Source of the DNA: Myroides sp.
GTDB lineage: Bacteria; Bacteroidota; Bacteroidia; Flavobacteriales; Flavobacteriaceae
DNA length: 7,413 bases
Direction of reading: 5' to 3'
Assembly: GCA_018384465.1 (NCBI GenBank)
Contig: JAHAYQ010000051.1
Coordinates: 1 to 7,413 of the forward strand
Numbering within the stretch: position 1 is the first letter of the stretch; each line of letters starts with the position of its first letter. The notes under the pieces were generated by a model that did no database searches, was not told the origin of the DNA, and worked only from the letters and a program-made list of their open reading frames with translations. Shown piece after piece: positions 1 through 6,690 of the stretch. Position numbers and translations under genes: made by a program.

Positions 1-969
1 TTTCCTTTCTCATTACTTTATGGAGCAATTACTGCTTTACGCAATTTTTTGTACGATAAAGGCATAAAAAAATCAATTGGTTTTGATATTCCTATCATTG
101 CCGTAGGAAACTTGTCGGTTGGTGGAACAGGGAAAACACCTATGGTTGAATATCTCATTAGGCTTTTAAGTGATAGATACAATTTAGCTGTTTTAAGCCG
201 TGGTTATAAACGTAAATCAAAAGGGTTTTACTTAGCAAATCCATCGACAAAAATGGATGAAATAGGCGATGAGCCCTTTCAATATCACACAAAATTTAAA
301 AACATAAAAGTTGCTGTACATGCCAATAGAGTAGAAGGAGTACAAACTATACTGCAATTACAACCTGAAACGGAATTAGTGGTTTTAGATGATGCTTTTC
401 AACATCGTAAAATTAAAGCAAGTTTTTATATCATGCTTACAGCTTACGATGATTTGTTTTTTAATGATTGTGTATTACCGGCAGGTAACTTGCGTGAACC
501 AAAATGGGGGGTGTCAAGAGCTGATTTGGTTGTGGTTACCAAATGTCCTACTGATCTTTCTGTGACTGAAATGAATCAAATTACAAGTCAAATTAAATGC
601 GATAAACAAAAAATATTCTTTTCTTATATTAATTATCATCATTCGGTGACCAATAATGTCATTGATATACCACTTGAAAATTTTAAGACTGATTTTATTG
701 CTGTAGCTGGTATAGCCAAACCTCAATACTTTTTTGATCATTTAAAAATTGCTAATGAAAATTGTATGACTTTTCCGGATCATCATGCATTTACTCCAAA
801 AGATATTCAGCAAATAATGGACAAGGCAGTAGGTAAAAAAATCATTACTACAGAAAAAGATTATATGCGCTTGCAAAAATTAATACCAGATAATCAGTTG
901 TTTTATTTACCTATTGAGATGCGCTTTATTGAAAGAGAACATGATTTTCAGCAAATAATAACTCCATAA
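1..969 (+). CDS. lpxK: Tetraacyldisaccharide 4'-kinase, 5' end cut by window edge
   Basis: LpxK uses ATP to phosphorylate the 4' position of the lipid A disaccharide-1-phosphate, giving lipid IVA, at the cytoplasmic face of the inner membrane. The frame is open from base 1: the first visible codons read FPFSLLYGAITALRNFLYDK, the N-terminal membrane-associated helix typical of LpxK, so the true start lies a few codons before the window. The TTG at base 49 is internal to this helix. Over 322 visible codons I see the P-loop GNLSVGGTGKTP (codons 36-47), the family motif as DDAFQHR (130-136; many homologues have DDGFQH), FPDHHAFT (258-265) and TTEKDYMRL (283-291). The visible length is close to a full LpxK of about 330-340 residues. 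It ends in TAA and converges on the permease gene, with 10 bp between the stop codons. The function is secure from the motifs; only the 5' end is missing. Confidence 0.96.
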   Translation, partial: FPFSLLYGAITALRNFLYDKGIKKSIGFDIPIIAVGNLSVGGTGKTPMVEYLIRLLSDRYNLAVLSRGYKRKSKGFYLANPSTKMDEIGDEPFQYHTKFKNIKVAVHANRVEGVQTILQLQPETELVVLDDAFQHRKIKASFYIMLTAYDDLFFNDCVLPAGNLREPKWGVSRADLVVVTKCPTDLSVTEMNQITSQIKCDKQKIFFSYINYHHSVTNNVIDIPLENFKTDFIAVAGIAKPQYFFDHLKIANENCMTFPDHHAFTPKDIQQIMDKAVGKKIITTEKDYMRLQKLIPDNQLFYLPIEMRFIEREHDFQQIITP

Positions 970-979
970 TTTAGTTTCT

Positions 980-2080
980 CTACCCTTTCACATCCAACGC
1001 ATCACGCAAAGCGTTGCCAATCATCATAAACGAAACTACTACCATACACATTGCTAAACCAGGTATTAATGCTAAATGCGGTTTGCCTAATACAATGTAG
1101 TTGTAATGTTCTTTAATCATACCTCCCCAACTTGGTACAGGCACTTGCGCGCCTAAGCCTAAAAAGCTTAAACCACTTTCTACCAAAATTGCCGAAGCAA
1201 AATTAGCAGCCGAAATAACAATGACCGGAGCTAAAATATTTGGTATAATGTGTTTAAATATAATTCTACTGTCGTTAAATCCTAGGGCTCGGGCTGCGGT
1301 AACATATTGCATTTGTTTAACACTCATTACCTGTCCGCGTACCACTCGGGCTACTTCAACCCACATAGTTAAACCTACGGCAATAAATACCTGCCAAAAA
1401 CCTTTTCCCAAAGCCAAAGTAATAGCAATAACAAGTAATAGGGTAGGTATAGACCAAATTACATTTATAAGCCACAATATAAAAGCATCAACTTTTCCAC
1501 CGTAATATCCAGCTACAGCGCCTAATGAAATACCGATGATTAACGAGATAAAAACAGCAACAAAACCAATAGCAAGCGAAACACGAGCCCCAACTAGTAA
1601 TCGACTTAAATAATCTCGTCCTTGAGTATCCGTTCCCAATAAATAAGTTTTAGTTTTTATATAATCTCGCTCGATAATTGTAAGATCTTGAGTAGGGAAA
1701 TTAGCTGTGCTTATAAATTTTGTTTGAGCTGTAGTGGGATCGGTCGAAAATTCTTGATAAAACAAGGTGTCGTTCTGTATTTTGTAAGAAAGTATTGGGA
1801 TAAACTCTTCTTTTACAGCTTTGCCAGTAAATAAATCAGACAAAGAGGAGGTGTTGTTGTTCAGAGGAATATTGATGGTTTGAACCTTAAAACCCGGTTT
1901 TTGAGTGCTGATAGAAATATCACCATTGTTAGCATTCACTGTATTATCAGGAGCGATAACGTATGCCAACAAAGCTGTTATACTTAAAATTACGATAAAG
2001 GCTAATGAAAAAACGCCCCAAGAATTTCTTTTAAACTTTTGGAGCGCTTTTCTATTTGCCGAAACAAATCTTTTAAACAC
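980..2080 (-). CDS. ABC transporter permease, DppC/OppC-like (peptide/nickel family)
   Basis: This is an inner-membrane permease subunit of a peptide-type ABC importer, 366 aa. One membrane segment lies at about 22-43, followed by a polar presumed periplasmic stretch at about 44-145. The family signature GTDTQGRDYLSRLLVGAR follows (149-166), then about five membrane segments. The ATPase-contacting EAA loop reads AARALGFNDSRIIFKHIIPN (262-281). The C-terminal part has the usual SGLSFLGLG and PSWGGMI. E. coli OppC/DppC are about 300 aa, and the extra length sits in the loop after the first segment. The start is GTG: upstream in frame there is no ATG, GTG or TTG before a TGA, and the next Met is residue 252. 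It lies 36 bp after prc on the same strand, probably as one transcript. No partner permease, ATPase or binding protein is nearby, so the substrate cannot be named; dipeptide or oligopeptide is the family default. Confidence 0.9.
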   Translation of the reverse strand: MFKRFVSANRKALQKFKRNSWGVFSLAFIVILSITALLAYVIAPDNTVNANNGDISISTQKPGFKVQTINIPLNNNTSSLSDLFTGKAVKEEFIPILSYKIQNDTLFYQEFSTDPTTAQTKFISTANFPTQDLTIIERDYIKTKTYLLGTDTQGRDYLSRLLVGARVSLAIGFVAVFISLIIGISLGAVAGYYGGKVDAFILWLINVIWSIPTLLLVIAITLALGKGFWQVFIAVGLTMWVEVARVVRGQVMSVKQMQYVTAARALGFNDSRIIFKHIIPNILAPVIVISAANFASAILVESGLSFLGLGAQVPVPSWGGMIKEHYNYIVLGKPHLALIPGLAMCMVVVSFMMIGNALRDALDVKG

Positions 2081-2116
2081 TTTCTTATTTTTTAGTCCAA
2101 TTTTTAAATTTCAAAT

Positions 2117-4228
2117 CTAATTGATTGTTTTTAAATCCTTTAAAACGTTTACCGCTTCGTTGACATACACATCGTTGTTTAGACTTTTAAACCAACGGTT
2201 ACGCTTGTTTAAAAGTACGGTGTCGTTTTTAATAACAGCTTCTTCGTGCGGTAACGATTTAAACGCTAAGTTGTTTTTATAATCTTTTAACACGTTGAAT
2301 TTCTTAGATTTTTCTTCTAATTGTTTCGATTTTTCAAGGTATTCTTCCAATTGTAACGGAAAAGTATTATCGTCTTTTTGTTCTTTTATCCATTGTGCAC
2401 TTTGATCTAACAAGTTAAACTCGGTATTTGCAGCAATACGTTTTCTACTTTTTTCAATAATCGGAGCGAAATTAAAGTCGAAAGTGGCATATCTTGCTTT
2501 TGGAATCTTATCCCATGGCATGGCATTTTCATTGTCGCGTTCTCCGGTGTCAATGTATAAGAAACGATCCGGCAATACAACATCACTTTCCACACCTTTT
2601 AGTTGTGTAGATCCTCCGTTTACTCTGTAAAATTTCTGACTTGTAAATTTCATGGCGCCTAAATCACCAATTTTTTTATTGCCAAATCTATTTAAATCTA
2701 ATAAGTTTTGAACTGTTCCTTTTCCAAAAGAATGTTTAGAACCAAGTACCAATCCACGGTTGTAATCTTGAATCGCTGCAGCGAAAATTTCAGATGCCGA
2801 AGCCGAGTAGTTGTTGATTAACACAACCAACGGACCTTCCCATTGAATGTTATGGTCGCGGTCATAAAGTACATCGTTATTACCAGATTTAGCTTTAACT
2901 TGCACCACTGGTCCTTGCGGAATAAACAAGCCTACCATATCTACAACCGTTTGTAACGAACCACCACCATTGTTACGCAAATCCATTACAATACCTTCCA
3001 CTTTTTGTTCTTTTAGGTATTCAACTTCTTTTGCTACATCTTTAAAGGCGTCGCGATTTTCCTTGTTTTCAAAATTGATATAGAATTTAGGTAAATGAAT
3101 AATACCAAACTTACCTTCTGCTGTTTCAATAATACTCGATTTTGCAAAAGTATCTTCAATCTCGAATTCATCTCTTGTAATAGAAATTACTTTAACGGTT
3201 CCATCTACCTTGCGCACGGTTAATTTTACAACGGTTCCTTTTTTACCTTTAATCATTTTAACTACTTTTTCAAGGCGCATACCTGCAATATCCACAGGTT
3301 CTTCGTCACCTTGACCCACTTTTAAAATGATGTCACCGTTTTCTAACTCCCCTTGTTTCATTGCCGGGCCGCCCGGAATAACTTCAGTGATTTCGGTATT
3401 TTGATCTTTTTTACGAAGTTGTGCACCAATTCCTTCCATAGAACCAGTCATGCTTTCGTCGAATTTTTGTTTATCGTCCGGAGCTAAATAGTTGGTATGT
3501 GGATCATACTCTTGTAATAAAGTATTGATATACACCGATAGCCATTCGTCGCGCGAAATTTCTTCGTAAAACTCAAAAAACTCATTTAAAGATTTTAAAG
3601 CCGTTTCTCTTGATTCCTTTTCAATTTCATCAAATGATTTTTTAGGTTCTTTACCCAAGGTGTCATTTTCTTGTAGCTTTAATTTATCTTCAATGCCCGA
3701 TAAAACACTTAATTTTAGCTGTTTTCTCCAACGTTCTTTTAAATCTTCTTTTGAAGTTGCCCAAGGTTGTTTTTCGTAATCGGTATTAATAGATTCTTTT
3801 ACGGTAAAATCCATAGGCTGCGCTAAAAGTTCTCTATAATAGGTTTTAGCCTCATTGATACGATTTTTAAATATCGGATACGTTTCGTTAAAGAAATCTA
3901 TGCGTTGTTCTTTAAAATTATCGTCTAATAACGTTTCATATTTTTTAAATCCATCAATATCAGATTGAAGTAAATATCTTTTATTACCATCTAAAATTTT
4001 TAGGTAATTGTTATATACCTTTTCAGAAAATTCATCGTTAATTTCGGCAGGATGGTAATGCGCATTCTGTAAGACAAAGTTTAGCACTCCAATTAAAAAT
4101 GCTTCTTTTTCAGGGTCGGGATCGTTTGTTTTTTTAAATGGAATAAAACTCCATAATGCGGCGGCTAAAGCCACAACAAGCAACAATACTTTATAATTTC
4201 TCTTCATAAATTGCCAAATAGCAGTCAT
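2117..4228 (-). CDS. prc: Carboxy-terminal (tail-specific) processing protease, S41 family
   Basis: Prc is a Ser/Lys-dyad protease of the periplasm that degrades or trims envelope proteins, recognising their nonpolar C-termini. Counting from the ATG at 4228 (703 aa), a short basic N-terminus and a hydrophobic segment (about 14-30, no lipobox Cys) form a signal peptide or membrane anchor. A long charged N-terminal domain follows (about 36-240, with DPHTNYLAPDDK at its end), then a PDZ domain (about 262-340, including MEGIGAQL and GGPA). The S41 core comes next (about 372-555) with RNNGGG and SASASEIFAAAIQDY. By alignment with E. coli Prc the catalytic Ser is the middle Ser of SASAS (S477) and the Lys is in SFGKGTVQ (K503). 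The C-terminal part (about 555-690, DNENAMPWDKI) matches the extra domain of long Prc proteins. TTG at 4231 and ATG at 4207 are alternative starts; the latter still leaves a good signal sequence. The stop is TAG. Confidence 0.94.
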   Translation of the reverse strand: MTAIWQFMKRNYKVLLLVVALAAALWSFIPFKKTNDPDPEKEAFLIGVLNFVLQNAHYHPAEINDEFSEKVYNNYLKILDGNKRYLLQSDIDGFKKYETLLDDNFKEQRIDFFNETYPIFKNRINEAKTYYRELLAQPMDFTVKESINTDYEKQPWATSKEDLKERWRKQLKLSVLSGIEDKLKLQENDTLGKEPKKSFDEIEKESRETALKSLNEFFEFYEEISRDEWLSVYINTLLQEYDPHTNYLAPDDKQKFDESMTGSMEGIGAQLRKKDQNTEITEVIPGGPAMKQGELENGDIILKVGQGDEEPVDIAGMRLEKVVKMIKGKKGTVVKLTVRKVDGTVKVISITRDEFEIEDTFAKSSIIETAEGKFGIIHLPKFYINFENKENRDAFKDVAKEVEYLKEQKVEGIVMDLRNNGGGSLQTVVDMVGLFIPQGPVVQVKAKSGNNDVLYDRDHNIQWEGPLVVLINNYSASASEIFAAAIQDYNRGLVLGSKHSFGKGTVQNLLDLNRFGNKKIGDLGAMKFTSQKFYRVNGGSTQLKGVESDVVLPDRFLYIDTGERDNENAMPWDKIPKARYATFDFNFAPIIEKSRKRIAANTEFNLLDQSAQWIKEQKDDNTFPLQLEEYLEKSKQLEEKSKKFNVLKDYKNNLAFKSLPHEEAVIKNDTVLLNKRNRWFKSLNNDVYVNEAVNVLKDLKTIN

Positions 4229-4272
4229 CAATAAATTTTCAACTAAATTAATTAAAATTTGTCTTTAAAAAC

Positions 4273-4339
4273 TATTAAAGCTTAAATAAAATTTTGTTAA
4301 GTATGCAAAAGCAGTACTTAAACATATAAGCTTTTAATA
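4273..4339. repeat. Nested inverted repeat between prc and surE
   Basis: Seen directly: the inner arm TTAAGTATGC (4297-4306) pairs with GCA-g-TACTTAA (4311-4321), a 10-bp stem with one bulged G and an AAAA loop (4307-4310). It can be extended by two pairs past a bulged A. An outer pair, TATTAAAGCTTA (4273-4284) and TAAGCTTTTAATA (4327-4339), matches with a single extra T. The block lies in the divergent region, about 45-110 bp upstream of prc and about 100-165 bp upstream of surE. It could be an operator, a structured 5' leader for either gene, or a barrier between divergent transcripts. The region is very AT-rich, so part of the outer pairing may be chance. The rest of the 209-bp gap holds no ORF or RNA gene I can recognise. 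Confidence 0.5.
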
Positions 4340-4386
4340 AAAATGTTTACTTTTACAAGTTAGTATAAAGTTATCGATTTTAAAAA

Positions 4387-4413
4387 TTGGTATCACGTAC
4401 ATTTATACATTAA
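4387..4413 (+). promoter_or_regulatory. Possible surE-operon promoter
   Basis: TTG at 4387-4389, a 16-bp spacer and TACATTAA at 4406-4413 loosely resemble the Bacteroidota promoter (TTTG at -33 and TAnnTTTG at -7). This would give a leader of about 20 nt before the surE ATG. An alternative -7 is TACATTTA at 4398-4405, which lacks a good -33 partner. Neither is a perfect match, and no Shine-Dalgarno sequence precedes the ATG, as is usual in this phylum. Confidence 0.3.
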
Positions 4414-4437
4414 CTTGCAAGCATAAACCTTATAAAA

Positions 4438-5205
4438 ATGAAAAGACCTTTGATTTTAGTTACGAACGATGATGGCATTACAGCTCCAGGTATTCGTACT
4501 TTAATTAGCATTATGAAAGAGTTGGGAACCGTAATTGTTGTGGCGCCCGACAGTCCGCAATCGGCTATGGGGCATGCGATAACAGTGAATAATACACTAT
4601 TTTTAGAGCAGGTTTTTATTGATAAAGATAAAATTAAAGAATACGCTTGTTCGGGTACTCCGGTAGATTGTGTTAAAATAGCGATCGATCAAATTATTAA
4701 AGCAAAACCCGACATTTGCGTTTCTGGAATTAATCACGGTTCTAATTCGGCATCTAATGTAATTTATTCAGGAACCATGTCGGCAGCTGTTGAAGCAGGT
4801 ATGAGTGGTATTCCTGCAATTGGTTTTTCATTATCCGATTTTAGTTGGAACGCCGATTTTGAGCCTATTAAAAAATTTGTAAAACAAATTACACAAGAAA
4901 CAATTAAAAACGGATTGCCTGAAGGTGTGGTGTTAAACGTGAATTTTCCGAAATTAGCAGAAAAAGAAATTAAAGGAATTAAAGTTTGTAGGCAAGCAAA
5001 AGCTACTTGGGTAGAAAAGTTTGACGAACGAACCAATCCGCATGGAAAAAAATATTATTGGTTAACCGGAACCTTTGTAAATCATGATAAAGGCGAGGAT
5101 ACCGACGAATGGGCTTTGGCAAATGGATACATTTCTGTAGTGCCCGTACAATATGATTTAACGGCGTATCATGCCATGCAGCAACTTAATACTTGGGAAT
5201 TATAA
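4438..5205 (+). CDS. surE: 5'/3'-nucleotidase SurE
   Basis: SurE is a cytoplasmic, divalent-metal-dependent phosphatase that removes the 5' or 3' phosphate from nucleoside monophosphates, and in E. coli it supports stationary-phase survival. The 255-aa product has the full metal site expected by alignment with Thermotoga SurE: D11 and D12 in TNDDG, S42 in DSPQSAMGH and N99 in VSGINHGSN. The SGTPVDCVK stretch (72-80) and YSGTMSAAVEAG (110-121) are also typical. Length is normal for the family. The ATG at 4438 gives the canonical start MKRPLILVTNDDG. It is the first gene of a three-gene unit: its TAA overlaps the ATG of the next gene by one base (TAATG). It is divergent from prc. No anomaly is visible. 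Confidence 0.96.
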   Translation: MKRPLILVTNDDGITAPGIRTLISIMKELGTVIVVAPDSPQSAMGHAITVNNTLFLEQVFIDKDKIKEYACSGTPVDCVKIAIDQIIKAKPDICVSGINHGSNSASNVIYSGTMSAAVEAGMSGIPAIGFSLSDFSWNADFEPIKKFVKQITQETIKNGLPEGVVLNVNFPKLAEKEIKGIKVCRQAKATWVEKFDERTNPHGKKYYWLTGTFVNHDKGEDTDEWALANGYISVVPVQYDLTAYHAMQQLNTWEL

Positions 5206-5480
5206 TGAATAGATTGTTAAAATTTTTGATAGGAACTTTTACAGCTCTTTTGGGTTCTTTTGTTTTCGGATGTATTTTTTTTAGATTATTTACCGGAATG
5301 AATCCCTTTACAGATTGGTCTATTTTTACTTATGGCAACGTGGCTTCCAAAGCATTTTCTATTGGATCTATACCAAATATTGGGTTGTTTTACCTTTTTT
5401 TAAATCGAGATAATTACGACAGTGCTCGTGGTGTAATTTTCTCGTTCATCATCATTGCATTGTACATTATTTTTGGTTAA
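5205..5480 (+). CDS. Small conserved-looking membrane protein of unknown function
   Basis: I do not recognise a characterised family. The 91-aa product starts at the ATG that overlaps the surE stop (TAATG), and its own TAA overlaps the lpxB ATG in the same way. A TTG 12 bp upstream (5193) would add four residues but is less likely. It is strongly hydrophobic with probably three membrane segments: about 4-28 (LLKFLIGTFTALLGSFVFG), 52-66 (around PNIGLFYLFL) and 74-90 (ending FIIIALYIIF). A more polar stretch with MNPFTDWSIFTYGN (32-45) lies between the first two, and NRDNYDSARG (68-77) lies before the last. I recall a similar small protein at this place in other flavobacteria, which would argue for a real gene. 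One-base overlaps on both sides imply translational coupling with surE and lpxB. A role near lipid A synthesis is only an inference from position. Confidence 0.85.
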   Translation: MNRLLKFLIGTFTALLGSFVFGCIFFRLFTGMNPFTDWSIFTYGNVASKAFSIGSIPNIGLFYLFLNRDNYDSARGVIFSFIIIALYIIFG

Positions 5481-6586
5481 TGAAGTATTATATTATTGCA
5501 GGCGAAGCATCGGGTGATTTGCATGGATCTAACTTAATGAAAGCTCTTTTTAAAGCAGAGCCCGAAGCCGATGTGCGTTTTTGGGGTGGTGATCTAATGC
5601 AAAAAGTTGGTGGAACTTTAGTAAAACACTATAAAGATTTAGCCTTTATGGGCTTTGCAGAAGTGTTGGCTAACTTAAAAACAATTTTAAATAACATAGA
5701 CCTCTGCAAAAAAGACATAAAAAAGTTTAACCCTGACGTTATTATTTTTATTGATTATCCTGGTTTTAACATGCGCATTGCTCAATGGGCTAAAAAGCAA
5801 GGGTTTGATACGCATTATTATATTTCTCCCCAAATTTGGGCTTGGAAAGAAGGACGCATAAAAGCTATTAAACGCGATGTAAATCAAATGTATGTGATTT
5901 TACCTTTTGAGAAAGATTTTTACGAAAAAAAACATCATTTTCCGGTGCATTATGTAGGGCATCCATTATTAGACGCTATTGCTGAATTTAAGAACAGTGT
6001 AACGATTGATTTTAGAGAAAAATATAAATTAGATGAACGACCAATTATTGCTTTGTTGCCCGGTAGTCGTACGCAAGAAATTACACGCTTGTTAAATGAA
6101 ATGCTTCAAATTGTTAATGATTATCCACAGTTTCAGTTCGTAATTGCAGGCGCTCCAAGTTTAACCGAAACATATTATCAAACATTTATTAAGCAAGAAA
6201 ATGTTAAGCTTATCATTAATGACACCTATAATTTATTAAATAATGCATACGCTGCCATTGTTACATCGGGTACGGCAACTTTAGAAACAGCTTTATTCCA
6301 AGTGCCGCAAATTGTAGTTTACAAAGGAAACGAAATGTCGTATCAAATTGCGAAACGTATTATTAAATTAAAATATATTTCGTTGGTAAATTTAATTATG
6401 GATGAACCCATTGTTACCGAATTAATTCAAAAAGAATGTAATACTTTCACTATAAAGCAAGAATTTGAAAAAGTTATTAACAATGAATTTCGAGGTAAAA
6501 TGCTTGTAAAGTACCGTGAATTAAGTGAAAAGTTAGGTGGAGGAGGAGCAAGTGAACGAGTTGTCAACATTATTAAGAAGTTTTAA
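5480..6586 (+). CDS. lpxB: Lipid-A-disaccharide synthase
   Basis: LpxB (glycosyltransferase family 19) joins UDP-2,3-diacylglucosamine to lipid X, forming the beta-1,6-linked lipid A disaccharide-1-phosphate and UDP, at the inner face of the cytoplasmic membrane. The product is the substrate of LpxK, also encoded in this window. The 368-aa protein shows GEASGDLHG (8-16), the hydrophobic patch MGFAEVL (57-63), FIDYPGFNMR (90-99), YISPQIWAWKEGR (114-126), GHPLLD (160-165), LLPGSRTQE (192-200), the nucleotide-binding SGTATLE (263-269), VYKG (280-283) and SLVNLIMDEPIVTELIQ (301-317). Length is normal. The ATG at 5480 overlaps the preceding TAA by one base, so translation is probably coupled to the small membrane protein. 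It ends in TAA with no hairpin after it. Confidence 0.96.
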   Translation: MKYYIIAGEASGDLHGSNLMKALFKAEPEADVRFWGGDLMQKVGGTLVKHYKDLAFMGFAEVLANLKTILNNIDLCKKDIKKFNPDVIIFIDYPGFNMRIAQWAKKQGFDTHYYISPQIWAWKEGRIKAIKRDVNQMYVILPFEKDFYEKKHHFPVHYVGHPLLDAIAEFKNSVTIDFREKYKLDERPIIALLPGSRTQEITRLLNEMLQIVNDYPQFQFVIAGAPSLTETYYQTFIKQENVKLIINDTYNLLNNAYAAIVTSGTATLETALFQVPQIVVYKGNEMSYQIAKRIIKLKYISLVNLIMDEPIVTELIQKECNTFTIKQEFEKVINNEFRGKMLVKYRELSEKLGGGGASERVVNIIKKF

Positions 6587-6607
6587 GAAAATTTTAAGAT
6601 TATTTTA
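6581..6607. repeat. Phased TTTTA tracts upstream of the nlpC-like gene
   Basis: TTTTAAGA occurs at 6581-6588 and again at 6592-6599, and TTTTAG begins at 6603, so three T-tracts are spaced exactly 11 bp apart. They run from the lpxB stop codon to about 26 bp before the TATATTTG promoter element. Helically phased A/T tracts can bend DNA or act like an UP element. With only three tracts in AT-rich DNA, chance is possible. Confidence 0.35.
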
Positions 6608-6612
6608 GTGAC

Positions 6613-6640
6613 TTCCACCAAATTAAAAATCCTATATTTG
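6613..6640 (+). promoter_or_regulatory. Promoter of the NlpC/P60 gene
   Basis: TATATTTG at 6633-6640 is a perfect match to the Bacteroidota -7 consensus TAnnTTTG. The -33 region is weak: TTC at 6613-6615, 17 bp upstream, stands where TTG/TTTG would be expected. Transcription would start at about 6645-6648, leaving an AT-rich leader of about 45 nt with no Shine-Dalgarno motif. This gives the peptidase gene its own promoter, separate from the surE–lpxB unit. Confidence 0.65.
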
Positions 6641-6690
6641 TGAAAGACCAAAGCAAAGATTATAAATCCTTTTATTCAAAATATTAATTA

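Noticed and set aside
49..51. TTG as the lpxK start.
   Set aside because: The frame continues upstream to base 1 and encodes the expected N-terminal helix, so the gene is simply cut by the window edge.
995..1016. Perfect 6-bp inverted repeat CAACGC/GCGTTG with a 10-bp loop near the convergent lpxK/permease ends, considered as a bidirectional terminator.
   Set aside because: It lies inside the permease coding sequence and neither strand has a T-run after the stem. No other terminator is visible in the 10-bp gap.
1221..1505. Open frame of 94 codons on the plus strand within the permease gene.
   Set aside because: It is antisense to strongly conserved membrane segments and has no recognisable motif or upstream signal; a shadow of the permease.
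4319..4326. Minus-strand TATGTTTA as a prc promoter -7 element.
   Set aside because: There is no TTG at the right spacing, and it overlaps the dyad; AT-rich sequence gives many such partial matches.
4764..5036. Open frame of 90 codons on the minus strand within surE.
   Set aside because: It is antisense to conserved SurE motifs and resembles no protein I know.
5193..5195. TTG as the start of the small membrane protein.
   Set aside because: The ATG at 5205 gives the same TAATG overlap as the lpxB junction and is the stronger start.
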